Notes under the pieces: generated by a model | What the model was told of the DNA's origin: nothing | What the model saw: the letters and a program-made list of their open reading frames with translations, nothing else | Databases searched by the model: none | Part shown: positions 1 to 7,108 of the stretch, piece after piece | Position numbering within the stretch: position 1 is the stretch's first letter | How the letters are laid out: every line of letters begins with the position of its first letter | Origin: Acidimicrobiales bacterium | GTDB taxonomy: Bacteria > Actinomycetota > Acidimicrobiia > Acidimicrobiales > DATDAH01 | Length of the DNA stretch: 64,000 nt | Assembly: GCA_016794585.1 (NCBI GenBank) | Contig: JAEUJM010000018.1 | Coordinates: 124,001-188,000, forward strand | Direction of reading: 5' to 3' | Made by a program: the position numbers and the translations under genes

Positions 1-246
1 GTTGGTGACGTTGACGATCACCTCGGTGCCGGGTGCGACGTCGATGCTCGCGGGATCGACCGCGAACTCGGTGAGGGTGACGTCGACGGTCACCGTGTCG
101 CCGCCCGCTGCGGCGGTGCCACCACCGCCGTCGGCGGCCACGACGGCGATGAGGCCCACCGCCAGGGCGAGGGCGGCCACGACGGTCAGCACCGCGATGG
201 CGGCGGCGTTGGATCGAGGGGGTGGACGGTCGTTCGTGGATGTCAT
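1..246 (-). CDS. Cupredoxin-domain membrane-anchored protein (N-terminal part, runs off the window)
   Basis: Only the first 82 residues lie in the window; the rest is beyond the left edge. After a short polar N-terminus there is one hydrophobic segment (about residues 13-38) that acts as a signal anchor, a Gly-rich linker, and then a beta-rich stretch with the motif TEFAVDPASIDVAPGTEV, which is how cupredoxin-like domains of the copper nitrite reductase / multicopper oxidase group begin. The copper ligands would be further downstream and cannot be checked. The ATG at 246 is preceded by a clear GAGGAG ribosome binding site. The product is expected outside the cytoplasmic membrane. Whether it is a full NirK-like enzyme or a single-domain electron carrier cannot be told. 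Confidence 0.7.
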   Translation of the reverse strand, partial: MTSTNDRPPPRSNAAAIAVLTVVAALALAVGLIAVVAADGGGGTAAAGGDTVTVDVTLTEFAVDPASIDVAPGTEVIVNVTN

Positions 247-269
247 TGGGATCTCCTCATTCACCAAGT

Positions 270-286
270 CCTATAGTCAGAGACTA
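270..286 (-). promoter_or_regulatory. Candidate promoter/operator of the cupredoxin gene
   Basis: On the minus strand the sequence TAGTCTCTGACTA (274-286) is a perfect 5-bp inverted repeat around TCT, and it runs into TATAGG (270-275), a plausible -10 about 24-29 nt before the start at 246. An inverted repeat in this position looks like a repressor site; the regulator is unknown. Confidence 0.4.
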
Positions 287-372
287 AAGAACCTTCGGAC
301 GGGCACCTAGGGCCGTTGGTCCCAACGAAATCCGGCATCGCCGCCCCCCGGCGTTGCGACAGACTTCCCGGT

Positions 373-891
373 GTGGAGCGTACCGACCCCGATCTCACCG
401 GCGACGAGCTGACGCTGCTGTCGCAGTTCCTCGACTACTACCGCGCCACGATCGTGGAGAAGGTCCGGGGTCTCGATCGTGCCCAGCTGGCGGTCACGTT
501 GGCACCCTCCGACCTCACCTTGGCCGGACTGGTGAAGCACCTTGCGCTCGTGGAGTACGGATGGTTCCAGGAGGATCTGCTCGGGCGCGGCCTGCCGGAG
601 CCCTTCGCCAGCGCACCGTGGGACGAGGACCGGGACTGGGAGTTCCACACCGCGGTCGACGACGACCCGGCCGATCTCCTCGCCCTCTACGAGGACGCGT
701 GCGAGCGGAGCCGGGCGGCCGTCGCAGAGGTGGGTGACCTCGAGGCGCGGTCGGTGCGCGCCAGCCGGCGGCGACCGGGCGAGCACTACTCCCTGCGCTG
801 GATCATGCTCCACATGATCGAGGAGACGGCCCGCCATGCCGGCCACGCGGACTTCCTGCGCCAGGCCGCCGACGGCACCGTCGGCGACTGA
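373..891 (+). CDS. DinB/DUF664 family protein
   Basis: A 172-residue helical protein of the DinB/DUF664 fold, whose members are four-helix bundles that are often metal-dependent thiol (mycothiol) transferases. The start GTG at 373 gives the family-typical N-terminus MERTDPDLTGDE, and the usual three-histidine pattern is visible: a His in DLTLAGLVKHLALVEYGWF and a HMIEETARHAGHADFLRQ block near the C-terminus. An in-frame ATG upstream at 316 would add an unrelated Arg-rich leader and is less likely. A CAGACT hexamer (360-365) lies 7 nt before the GTG. The substrate cannot be inferred. Confidence 0.88.
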   Translation: MERTDPDLTGDELTLLSQFLDYYRATIVEKVRGLDRAQLAVTLAPSDLTLAGLVKHLALVEYGWFQEDLLGRGLPEPFASAPWDEDRDWEFHTAVDDDPADLLALYEDACERSRAAVAEVGDLEARSVRASRRRPGEHYSLRWIMLHMIEETARHAGHADFLRQAADGTVGD

Positions 892-921
892 CGTCGCCGC
901 TCGCGGCCGGGGCCCGATCCG

Positions 922-1386
922 TCAGGAATCCGGGTCGAGGGACGGATCACCCAGGAGGTAGCGGGGGCCGGCGCCGAAGGCTCGGGCGCGGTCGTCGGGG
1001 TTGTAGAGCGCACAGCGGTCGAGGGAGAGGCACCCGCAGCCGATGCAGGAGTCGAGGTCGTCGCGCAGGCCTTCGAGCAGGCGGATGCGCTCGTCGAGCA
1101 TCGGCCGCCACGACGCGGAGAGCCGGGCCCACTCCTCGCCCATCGGGCTGGCGTTCTCGGGTAGCTCGGCCAGGGCCGCGCCGATCTCCTCGAGGCGCAG
1201 GCCCACCCGCTGGGCCACGCCGATGAAAGCGAGGCGTCGCAGCACGTCCCGGTGGTAGCGGCGCTGGCCCCCTTCGGTGCGCTCCGCGGTGATGAGGCCT
1301 TTGTCCTCGTAGAAGCGCAGCGCCGAGACGGCGAGGCCGCTGCGCTCGGCCACGGCGCCGATGGTCAACTCCTCGGTGGCACCCAC
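922..1386 (-). CDS. soxR: Redox-sensing MerR-family regulator SoxR
   Basis: This 154-residue protein has an N-terminal MerR helix-turn-helix (ELTIGAVAERSGLAVSALRF, residues 5-24), a dimerisation helix, and the C-terminal cysteine cluster CIGCGCLSLDRC, giving Cys114, Cys117, Cys119 and Cys125 in the CX2CXCX5C spacing that binds the [2Fe-2S] cluster of SoxR. The family activates or de-represses genes when the cluster is oxidised by redox-cycling compounds; actinobacterial SoxR usually responds to endogenous redox-active metabolites. The GTG at 1386 is chosen because the MerR domain begins right after it and a SoxR-box-like site covers the -10 just upstream. A longer open frame reaching 1782 runs into the coding region of the next gene and is not used. 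Its other targets are not visible in this window. Confidence 0.95.
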   Translation of the reverse strand: MGATEELTIGAVAERSGLAVSALRFYEDKGLITAERTEGGQRRYHRDVLRRLAFIGVAQRVGLRLEEIGAALAELPENASPMGEEWARLSASWRPMLDERIRLLEGLRDDLDSCIGCGCLSLDRCALYNPDDRARAFGAGPRYLLGDPSLDPDS

Positions 1387-1389
1387 GAA

Positions 1390-1407
1390 CCTCGATATTA
1401 CTTCAGG
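1390..1407 (-). promoter_or_regulatory. SoxR-box-like operator overlapping the soxR -10
   Basis: The 18-mer CCTCGATATTACTTCAGG (plus strand) matches the E. coli SoxR box CCTCAAGTTAACTTGAGG at 13 of 18 positions, including both outer CCT/AGG arms. On the minus strand it contains TAATAT (1395-1400), which sits 8 nt before the soxR GTG and is a good -10. The layout suggests a leaderless soxR message and autoregulation. Confidence 0.65.
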
Positions 1408-1442
1408 TCGCCGGGTACTGGGTGAGGTTGCCGCTACCCCGC

Positions 1443-2234
1443 CTAGCGGAGCGGGTGTCGCCGCTCCCGCCCCCGCCGGCGCCGGGGCCCGAAGGTCATC
1501 TCGATGCCGCCGACCAGGCCGCTGATCTGGTTGTAGATGCAGGCCGAGGCCACGGCGAGGAAGGTCGCGGTGGCCACGAGGATGCCGGCCGCGGTGACCG
1601 ACGCCCGGAACAGGGTGGTGCCGTCGACCGCGGCGTCGGTGAAGCCGATGTCCACGAGGAAGCCGGTCCAGCCGGTGACCCAGCCTTCGCGGTTGGCGAG
1701 GTGCCAGAGGATGACCCCGGCCAGGAGCAGCACCGCGAACAGGCAGACGAACGAGGCGAGGGCCACCTTCAGCACGGACCACAGCCGGAACCGGCGGACG
1801 ACGAGGTCGCCGACGTAGAAGCGGCGGCGCTCCACCCGTGCGGCCGTGTCGGCGGCAGTTGCGGTGGTGGTGGTCGTGGTGGTGGTCGTGGTCGCGGTCG
1901 TGGGCGTCGTCTCCTCGGCCAGCGGCTCCGCTGGGGTCGCGCCCTGGGTGGCACTGCGGTCCTCCCTCGCGTCCGGGCCGACCGGGCCGACCGGGTCGAC
2001 CGGGTCGTCGGGGTCGACGGCCGTGACGTCGATGAGGCGCGGGCGCCCGTCGTGGTGGCGGGTCGGGGGGAGCGGCCGATCGCGGTAGGCGGCCAGCAGT
2101 GCATCGGGCTCGCGGGGCACCCCGCGGCTCTGGCGGTGACGCGCGGGTGCCTCCTCCCGCAGGTCGAGCGTCGCCGAGAGCGGACGGAGCGGCGGACGGG
2201 GCGGTCGGTGCGGGGCCGGGGGTGGCTCAGCCAC
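1443..2234 (-). CDS. DUF3566 membrane protein
   Basis: The 263-residue product has a long disordered N-terminal half rich in Pro, Asp and a run of Thr, followed by two membrane helices (KVALASFVCLFAVLLLAGVI and AAGILVATATFLAVASACIY) and the ending QISGLVGGIEMTF that is characteristic of DUF3566. In actinobacteria DUF3566 genes usually lie next to gyrA; here the gene is instead coupled to a ParA-like ATPase. The GTG at 2234 overlaps the stop of that ATPase by 8 bp, so the two are probably translationally coupled. Function is unknown; a role linking an ATPase to the membrane is inference. The Thr-codon run (about 1860-1900) is a simple-sequence tract inside the coding region. Confidence 0.85.
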   Translation of the reverse strand: MAEPPPAPHRPPRPPLRPLSATLDLREEAPARHRQSRGVPREPDALLAAYRDRPLPPTRHHDGRPRLIDVTAVDPDDPVDPVGPVGPDAREDRSATQGATPAEPLAEETTPTTATTTTTTTTTTATAADTAARVERRRFYVGDLVVRRFRLWSVLKVALASFVCLFAVLLLAGVILWHLANREGWVTGWTGFLVDIGFTDAAVDGTTLFRASVTAAGILVATATFLAVASACIYNQISGLVGGIEMTFGPRRRRGRERRHPLR

Positions 2235-3162
2235 TGCCGACCCCCGCTCCGTGCTGGTCCGCCCCGGCCGCGGCACACGCGGTGCGCGCCGTGCCTTCGG
2301 GGAGCGCGGATCGGGCGGCCAGGCGCGCCAAGACGTCGTCGGTGAGGTCCCAGTAGTCCTGGGCCAGCCCGGCGGCGTCCTCGTCGAACGAGTCGGCCCC
2401 GGGGACCCGTCCGAGGTCGTCCCGGGCGTCCCGGGCCGCCCGCAGGTACTCGCCGGCCACGAGGCCGTGGCGGCGCAGGTCCCGGGCGGCGCGTGGCCGG
2501 TACCGGATGAAGGTGTCGAGCACCGGCGCGGCCCCGTCGAGCTCCCACTCGACGTCGGCCCGTACCTCGCGGTGCAGCCTCGGCTGCGCCGGGTCCATCG
2601 CGAAGAGGACGACCCCGAGGGGCTCGAGGGCCGGGTTGAGCCCGCGGCTGCGGGTCACGTGGTAGCGGTCGGACACCAGCTCGAGGCCGTCGAGGCTGCC
2701 GGTGTCCACGCCGACGGGCATGACCATGGAGCGGGCCACGCAGAAGGCGATGTCGATGGCGACGCGGTGGGCCGGCGGGGTGTCGATGACGACGAGGTCG
2801 TACTCGGCGCCGAGGGCCTCCAGCGGGGCGACGACGTCGGCCACCTGGCGTTCGCGGTTGGCGATCCGGCAGTACAGGGCCTGGGTGAAGTCACCCGCGG
2901 CGACCACGTCGAGGCCGGTGCGGACGTCGGCGATCGGGGTGAGCCGCTCGCCCTCCACGACGGCGCGGCACAGTGCCCGGCCATCGTCGGTCTCGCCCGT
3001 CTGGCGGTAGCCGAGGTCCTGGTCGAGCGAGCCGAGCGGGTCGAGGTCGACGAGCAGGGTCCGCCGTCCGGTGGCTGCCGCGTTGGCGGCGAGGGCCGAG
3101 GCGATCGACGACTTGCCGACGCCGCCCTTGCCGTTGCAGATGACGAGGCACTGCTCGAGCAT
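2227..3162 (-). CDS. ParA/MinD-type ATPase (orphan)
   Basis: A 311-residue deviant-Walker P-loop ATPase. The signature KGGVGKS is at residues 12-18, the Walker A' aspartate follows in LLVDLDPLGSLDQDLGY, and the Walker B strand is DLVVIDTPPAH. Such proteins dimerise on ATP and position cargo (chromosomes, plasmids, cell-envelope machinery). The ATG at 3162 is preceded by AAGGAG at good spacing; the longer frame to 3231 is not needed. No ParB gene or parS-like site was seen nearby; instead the next gene downstream encodes a DUF3566 membrane protein with which it overlaps by 8 bp. This suggests a MinD-like membrane-linked role rather than plasmid partitioning, but the cargo is unknown. Confidence 0.9.
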   Translation of the reverse strand: MLEQCLVICNGKGGVGKSSIASALAANAAATGRRTLLVDLDPLGSLDQDLGYRQTGETDDGRALCRAVVEGERLTPIADVRTGLDVVAAGDFTQALYCRIANRERQVADVVAPLEALGAEYDLVVIDTPPAHRVAIDIAFCVARSMVMPVGVDTGSLDGLELVSDRYHVTRSRGLNPALEPLGVVLFAMDPAQPRLHREVRADVEWELDGAAPVLDTFIRYRPRAARDLRRHGLVAGEYLRAARDARDDLGRVPGADSFDEDAAGLAQDYWDLTDDVLARLAARSALPEGTARTACAAAGADQHGAGVGSG

Positions 3163-3211
3163 CGCCTTGCTCCTTCGCCGTTTCGCCCACCCGTGATCCG
3201 GGCGCAGACGG

Positions 3212-3249
3212 AGCGTAGCATTTTCGACCACTCAACGTGGTGACTTGAG
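3212..3249 (-). promoter_or_regulatory. Candidate promoter/operator region of the ParA-DUF3566 operon
   Basis: On the minus strand TACGCT (3212-3217) is a plausible -10 about 50 nt before the ParA start. Just upstream are two overlapping inverted repeats: ACCAC-N5-GTGGT (3227-3241) and CTCAA-N9-TTGAG (3231-3249). They could be a regulator site. Confidence 0.35.
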
Positions 3250-3265
3250 CAGTTTCCGATCGACC

Positions 3266-4198
3266 TCAGAGCGTGGCGGCTCGAAGGGCGGGGAACACCC
3301 GGGACACCTTGCCCACGAGGTGGTCGCCGTAGCTGCCGTCGATGCCGGGGACCCGTGCGTCCCAGCTCGGATCGAGGAACAGCGGGGCGGAGATGCGGCC
3401 GGCGCCGGTCGGAGGGTGCACGCGGTGCGGAGTCGAGCGGTAGCGGCCGCCGCTGAGGGAGGCGAGCATGTCGCCGAGGTTGCACACCAGCGCACCGGGC
3501 TCGGGGGGAACCTCGACCCAACCCTCGGGCCCGTGCACCTCGAGGCCTCCGTTGCTGTCCTGGTGCAGCAGGGTGAGCAGGCCGTAGTCGGTGTGCTCGG
3601 CCACGCCCCAGGGCCCGGTCTCGGGCTCGTCGGCGTCGGGCCCGGGGTAGTGGAAGATGCGGAAGAGCACGACCGGGTCGGCGCAGATGGTCTCGTCGAA
3701 CCAGCGCTCGGGGTGCCCGAGGCCGACGGCCATCGCCCGCAGCACCGCCTGTGCGACCCGGGTGCCCTGGTCGAGGTGGGCGAGCACCGCCGACCGCAGC
3801 CCGGCGGGGCGGCGGGGGAACAGGTTGGCCCCGTGCAGCGGGGTGCCGGCGGCCACCCGGGGATCGTCGGGACCGAGCTCGGCCCCGAAGTACAGGCCCT
3901 CCTTGCGGTCGGGGACACCGTCGGTGAGCTCGTCGCCGACCCCGAACCACCCCCGCCAGGCACGCCCCCCGTGGACCATGGCGATCCGGGCCTTCTCCTC
4001 GCGGGGCAGGGCGAAGAAGGCCCGCGCCTCCCGGTCGAGCGTGGCGAGGTGGGCCGCCTCGATGCCATGACCCACGATGGTGAAGAAGCCGTGCTCGGCG
4101 CAGGCGGCGTCGATCTGGTGGGCCACCCGGCGGCGCTCACCCTCGCCGCCCTCCGGCGCCACCAGTGCCCCGATGTCGATGCGGGGGACTCCAGCCAT
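3266..4198 (-). CDS. 2-oxoglutarate/Fe(II)-dependent oxygenase, isopenicillin-N-synthase-like
   Basis: The 310-residue protein has the two-part architecture of the IPNS-like oxygenases: an N-terminal DIOX_N domain (PRIDIGALVAPE...HGFFTIVGHGI) and a C-terminal jelly roll. The iron ligands are visible as HTD in VAEHTDYGLLTLL and the distal His in YRSTPHRVHPP, and the 2-oxoglutarate-binding R-x-S is GRISAPLF. The enzyme should hydroxylate, desaturate or ring-close a small molecule in the cytoplasm; substrate unknown. The ATG at 4198 follows a CAGACT hexamer (4205-4210) by 6 nt on the minus strand. An upstream in-frame extension to 4366 overlaps the neighbouring GGDEF gene and is rejected. Confidence 0.9.
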   Translation of the reverse strand: MAGVPRIDIGALVAPEGGEGERRRVAHQIDAACAEHGFFTIVGHGIEAAHLATLDREARAFFALPREEKARIAMVHGGRAWRGWFGVGDELTDGVPDRKEGLYFGAELGPDDPRVAAGTPLHGANLFPRRPAGLRSAVLAHLDQGTRVAQAVLRAMAVGLGHPERWFDETICADPVVLFRIFHYPGPDADEPETGPWGVAEHTDYGLLTLLHQDSNGGLEVHGPEGWVEVPPEPGALVCNLGDMLASLSGGRYRSTPHRVHPPTGAGRISAPLFLDPSWDARVPGIDGSYGDHLVGKVSRVFPALRAATL

Positions 4199-4269
4199 CT
4201 CGTCAGTCTGCCCGTCCGTCCGGGCCGCTCCGTACCCGCTGGGCGAGCCACCCGACGGTGCCTCCGGCG

Positions 4270-5727
4270 TCAGTGGCCGTCGAGGTCCCGCCGCTTGTCC
4301 TCGAACATGGCGGCGTCGGCCAGACGCACGAGGGCGTCGACGTCGTCGGAGTCGTCGGGGAAGCACGACCAGCCGACCGACGCCGAGAGGACCACGTCTG
4401 CGTCGGTGTCGGCGAGCCGGACCGGGCCTCGGACCGCGTCCCGGATGCGCCGGGCCAGCTCGCGCCCCTCGGTGGCGTCGTCACGCCGGCGCAGGCCGGC
4501 GACGAGCAGCTCGTCCCCTCCCCAGCGGCCGAGCAGGTCGTCGTCGCGGATGTGGGCGCGGACGCGGTCGGCGGCGATGCGCAGGATCGCGTCGCCGGCG
4601 GCGTGCCCGAGCCGGTCGTTGACGGCCTTGAAGCCGTCGAGGTCGGCGAACGCGATCACCACCGAATCGCCGGTGCCGACGGCGGTCTCGAACAGCCGCG
4701 TGAGCCTCGTCGTCATCGCTCTGCGGTTGAGCGTCCCGGTCAGCGCGTCGAGGTCGGCGAGCCGGGTGAGCTCGGCCTGGTGCTCGACGCGGTCCGACAC
4801 GTCCCGCACGAACCCGGTGAACATGCGCGAGCCGCCGTCGTCGATCTCGGCGACCGACAGCTCGGCCCAGAAGTGGGAGCCGTCGCGTCGCCGGGCCTCG
4901 AGGATGCGCCGCCGGCCGATCACCTGGGCCTCCCCACCGGCGAGGTAGCGGTCGAGGAAGCCCCGGTGGGCTGCGGCGATGGCCGCCGGCATCACGACCT
5001 CGATCGACTCTCCGATGAGCTCGTGCGGAGGCCAGAGGAAGATGGCCTCGGTGGCGGCGTTCGCGCTCAGGACCCGACCGGTGACGTCGATGGTGACGAC
5101 CGCGTCGGCGCTGGCGTCCACGATGGCTTGGAGGCGGGTGGCGGCGGCGGACGCGCCTTCGTGGAGCCGGGCGTTGTCGAGCGCCATGGTGACCCGCTGG
5201 CACAGGTCGGTCGCGACGAGCACGTCGGCCTCGGTGAACGGGGGCCGACCGTGCTCGGCCGCGGCGGCGACGACGCCCAGCACGACGTCCCCCGATCGCA
5301 TCGGGCTCAGCACGAGCGAGCTCACACCGAAGCGGTCGAAGTACTCGGCGTGCTCGGGCCGCGGGTACGCGGAGCGCAGGAGCTCATCGGGCACGACCGG
5401 CACCACCAGTGCCTCGCCGGACGAGAGGACCGGGCCCAACAGCCCTCCCTCGAGCGGGTGGGGGACGGACTCGAAGATCGCGCGGATGAGCCTCGCACCC
5501 TCGTCGGTGCGGTGGTGGACGCCCTCGGGGACCAGCAGCCCGTCACGCACCAGGAACACGACGGCGGCGCACGCGAGGGTCTCGCTGATGGAGCGGGCGG
5601 TGGCCTGCACGATCTCGCGCTCGTCGAGGTGGGCCCGGGCGAGGCGGTCGCCGAGCGCGACGAGCGCGGCGAGTCGGCCGTCGGCGCTCGTCGCCGTTCC
5701 GCTCACACGATCGCTTGCACTCCCCAC
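4270..5727 (-). CDS. GAF-PAS-GGDEF sensor diguanylate cyclase
   Basis: A soluble protein of about 485 residues with a GAF domain (roughly 40-180), a PAS domain (roughly 195-310, with FVRDVSDRVEHQ closing it) and a C-terminal GGDEF domain. The active-site loop reads RWGGDELLV, so the last residue of GGDEF is Leu instead of Phe, while the inhibitory RxxD site (RDDD, five residues upstream) is intact. It should make cyclic di-GMP in response to a ligand or redox signal, but the Leu variant makes activity less certain. The GTG at 5727 is preferred because GGAAGGG precedes it; an ATG at 5793 would add 22 residues. Confidence 0.88.
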   Translation of the reverse strand: MGSASDRVSGTATSADGRLAALVALGDRLARAHLDEREIVQATARSISETLACAAVVFLVRDGLLVPEGVHHRTDEGARLIRAIFESVPHPLEGGLLGPVLSSGEALVVPVVPDELLRSAYPRPEHAEYFDRFGVSSLVLSPMRSGDVVLGVVAAAAEHGRPPFTEADVLVATDLCQRVTMALDNARLHEGASAAATRLQAIVDASADAVVTIDVTGRVLSANAATEAIFLWPPHELIGESIEVVMPAAIAAAHRGFLDRYLAGGEAQVIGRRRILEARRRDGSHFWAELSVAEIDDGGSRMFTGFVRDVSDRVEHQAELTRLADLDALTGTLNRRAMTTRLTRLFETAVGTGDSVVIAFADLDGFKAVNDRLGHAAGDAILRIAADRVRAHIRDDDLLGRWGGDELLVAGLRRRDDATEGRELARRIRDAVRGPVRLADTDADVVLSASVGWSCFPDDSDDVDALVRLADAAMFEDKRRDLDGH

Positions 5728-5889
5728 GACCTCGGTCCCTTCCCGACGAGAGGCCGCGCCACGCGACCCCGTCCCCATCGGCACCCTATGCACGTTCTGG
5801 AGATCGGCGAAGTTCAGATCGCTGTTTGCCGCAGATGCGCGGGGAGCGGGACTCGGAGGTGGGAGGGGGACGCCGCTGGCGCCGGGGCG

Positions 5890-5895
5890 TACCCT
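5890..5895 (+). promoter_or_regulatory. -10 element of the amidohydrolase gene
   Basis: TACCCT ends 7 nt before the GTG at 5903, with no Shine-Dalgarno sequence between, which implies a leaderless message. Confidence 0.5.
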
Positions 5896-5902
5896 TGGGT
5901 TC

Positions 5903-7108
5903 GTGGAGATCGACTACGAGGCCTTCGACGCGGACAACCACTACTACGAGGCGCTGGACGCCTTCACCCGCCACCTCGACCCCAAGTGGGGCCCGCGGGT
6001 GGTGCAGTGGTGCGAGATCGACGGGCGCAAGTACCACGTCGTCGGCGGCAAGGTCAGCCGTGCGGTCACCAACCCGACCTTCGACCCCGTCGCCCCCGCC
6101 GGCGCCCTGCACGACTACTTCCGGGGCAACCCCGACGGGAAGACGCCCATGGACTTCCTCCGCGAGCGCGGCCCGATCCTCCCCGAGTATCGGGACCGCG
6201 ACGCCCGCCTCGCGGTCATGGACGAGCACGGCCTCGAGGCCATCTGGCTCTTCCCGACGCTCGGCGTGCTCTACGAGGAGCCCCTCAAGCACGACCCCGC
6301 CGCGGTCATGAAGATGGCCCAGGCCTTCAACCGTTGGCTCGACGAGGACTGGGGCTTCCACTACCAGGAGCGCATCTTCGCCGCCCCCTACCTCTCGCTC
6401 GCCGTCGTCGATGAAGCCGTGGCCGAGCTGGAATGGGCGCTCGAGCGCGGCGCCCACGTCATCTGCATCAGGCCCGCCGCGGTCTACACCCCGACCGGGC
6501 CGCTCTCGCCCGCCGACCCGGTGTTCGACCCCTTCTGGGCGCGGGTCGACGAGGCCGGCATCCCCGTCGTGGTCCACGCAGGCGACAGCGGCAACAGCGC
6601 CAACGGCTACGCCGAGGAGGGCTTCAGCGCCTCGTTCAGCACCACGTCGACCGGCCAGTTCCGCCCCACCATCAAGTCCTTCAACATCGAGCGCGCCGCC
6701 TTCGAGTTCCTCATCACCATCGCCTTCGACAAGCTCTTCGACCGCTTCCCCAACGTGCGCATCGCCTCGGTGGAGAACGGTTCGGAGTTCCTGGGCGACC
6801 TGTTCAACAAGCTGCGTTCGACCGCGAAGAAGACCCCGGGCTACTTCCCGGAGGACCCGGTCGACACCTTCCGGCGCCACGTCTGGATCAACCCGTTCTG
6901 GGAGGACGACGTGCACGAGGTGGTCGAGCTCATGGGCGCCGACCGCGTGATCTTCGGCTCGGACTGGCCCCACATCGAGGGCATGCCCCGACCGCTGGAC
7001 TACGCCGTCGAGCTGAAGGCCTTCACCGACGACGAGCGCCGGCTGATCCTGCGCGACAACGCACGCGAGCTGAACACCCCGTCGATCAGCGGCCCGCGCC
7101 CGGGCTGA
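5903..7108 (+). CDS. Amidohydrolase-2 family metal-dependent hydrolase
   Basis: This 401-residue TIM-barrel protein belongs to the amidohydrolase-related (PF04909-type) group that includes ACMSD-like decarboxylases. Its start FDADNHYYEALDAF is the family variant of the first metal-binding motif, PVVVHAGDSG carries a barrel histidine, and FGSDWPHIEG near the end carries the catalytic Asp. Relatives in actinobacteria are abundant in steroid and aromatic catabolism regions, but the substrate cannot be read from sequence. The last 23 bp overlap the 3' end of the convergent GGDEF-EAL gene. Confidence 0.88.
   Translation: MEIDYEAFDADNHYYEALDAFTRHLDPKWGPRVVQWCEIDGRKYHVVGGKVSRAVTNPTFDPVAPAGALHDYFRGNPDGKTPMDFLRERGPILPEYRDRDARLAVMDEHGLEAIWLFPTLGVLYEEPLKHDPAAVMKMAQAFNRWLDEDWGFHYQERIFAAPYLSLAVVDEAVAELEWALERGAHVICIRPAAVYTPTGPLSPADPVFDPFWARVDEAGIPVVVHAGDSGNSANGYAEEGFSASFSTTSTGQFRPTIKSFNIERAAFEFLITIAFDKLFDRFPNVRIASVENGSEFLGDLFNKLRSTAKKTPGYFPEDPVDTFRRHVWINPFWEDDVHEVVELMGADRVIFGSDWPHIEGMPRPLDYAVELKAFTDDERRLILRDNARELNTPSISGPRPG

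Noticed and set aside
1855-1905. GGT/CGT simple repeat resembling a microsatellite or regulatory repeat
   Set aside because: It encodes the poly-Thr linker of the DUF3566 protein on the minus strand and is explained by that.
3162-3265. Search for a parS site next to the ParA gene
   Set aside because: The inverted repeats present do not resemble the TGTTNCACGTGAAACA-type parS consensus, and no ParB gene is nearby.
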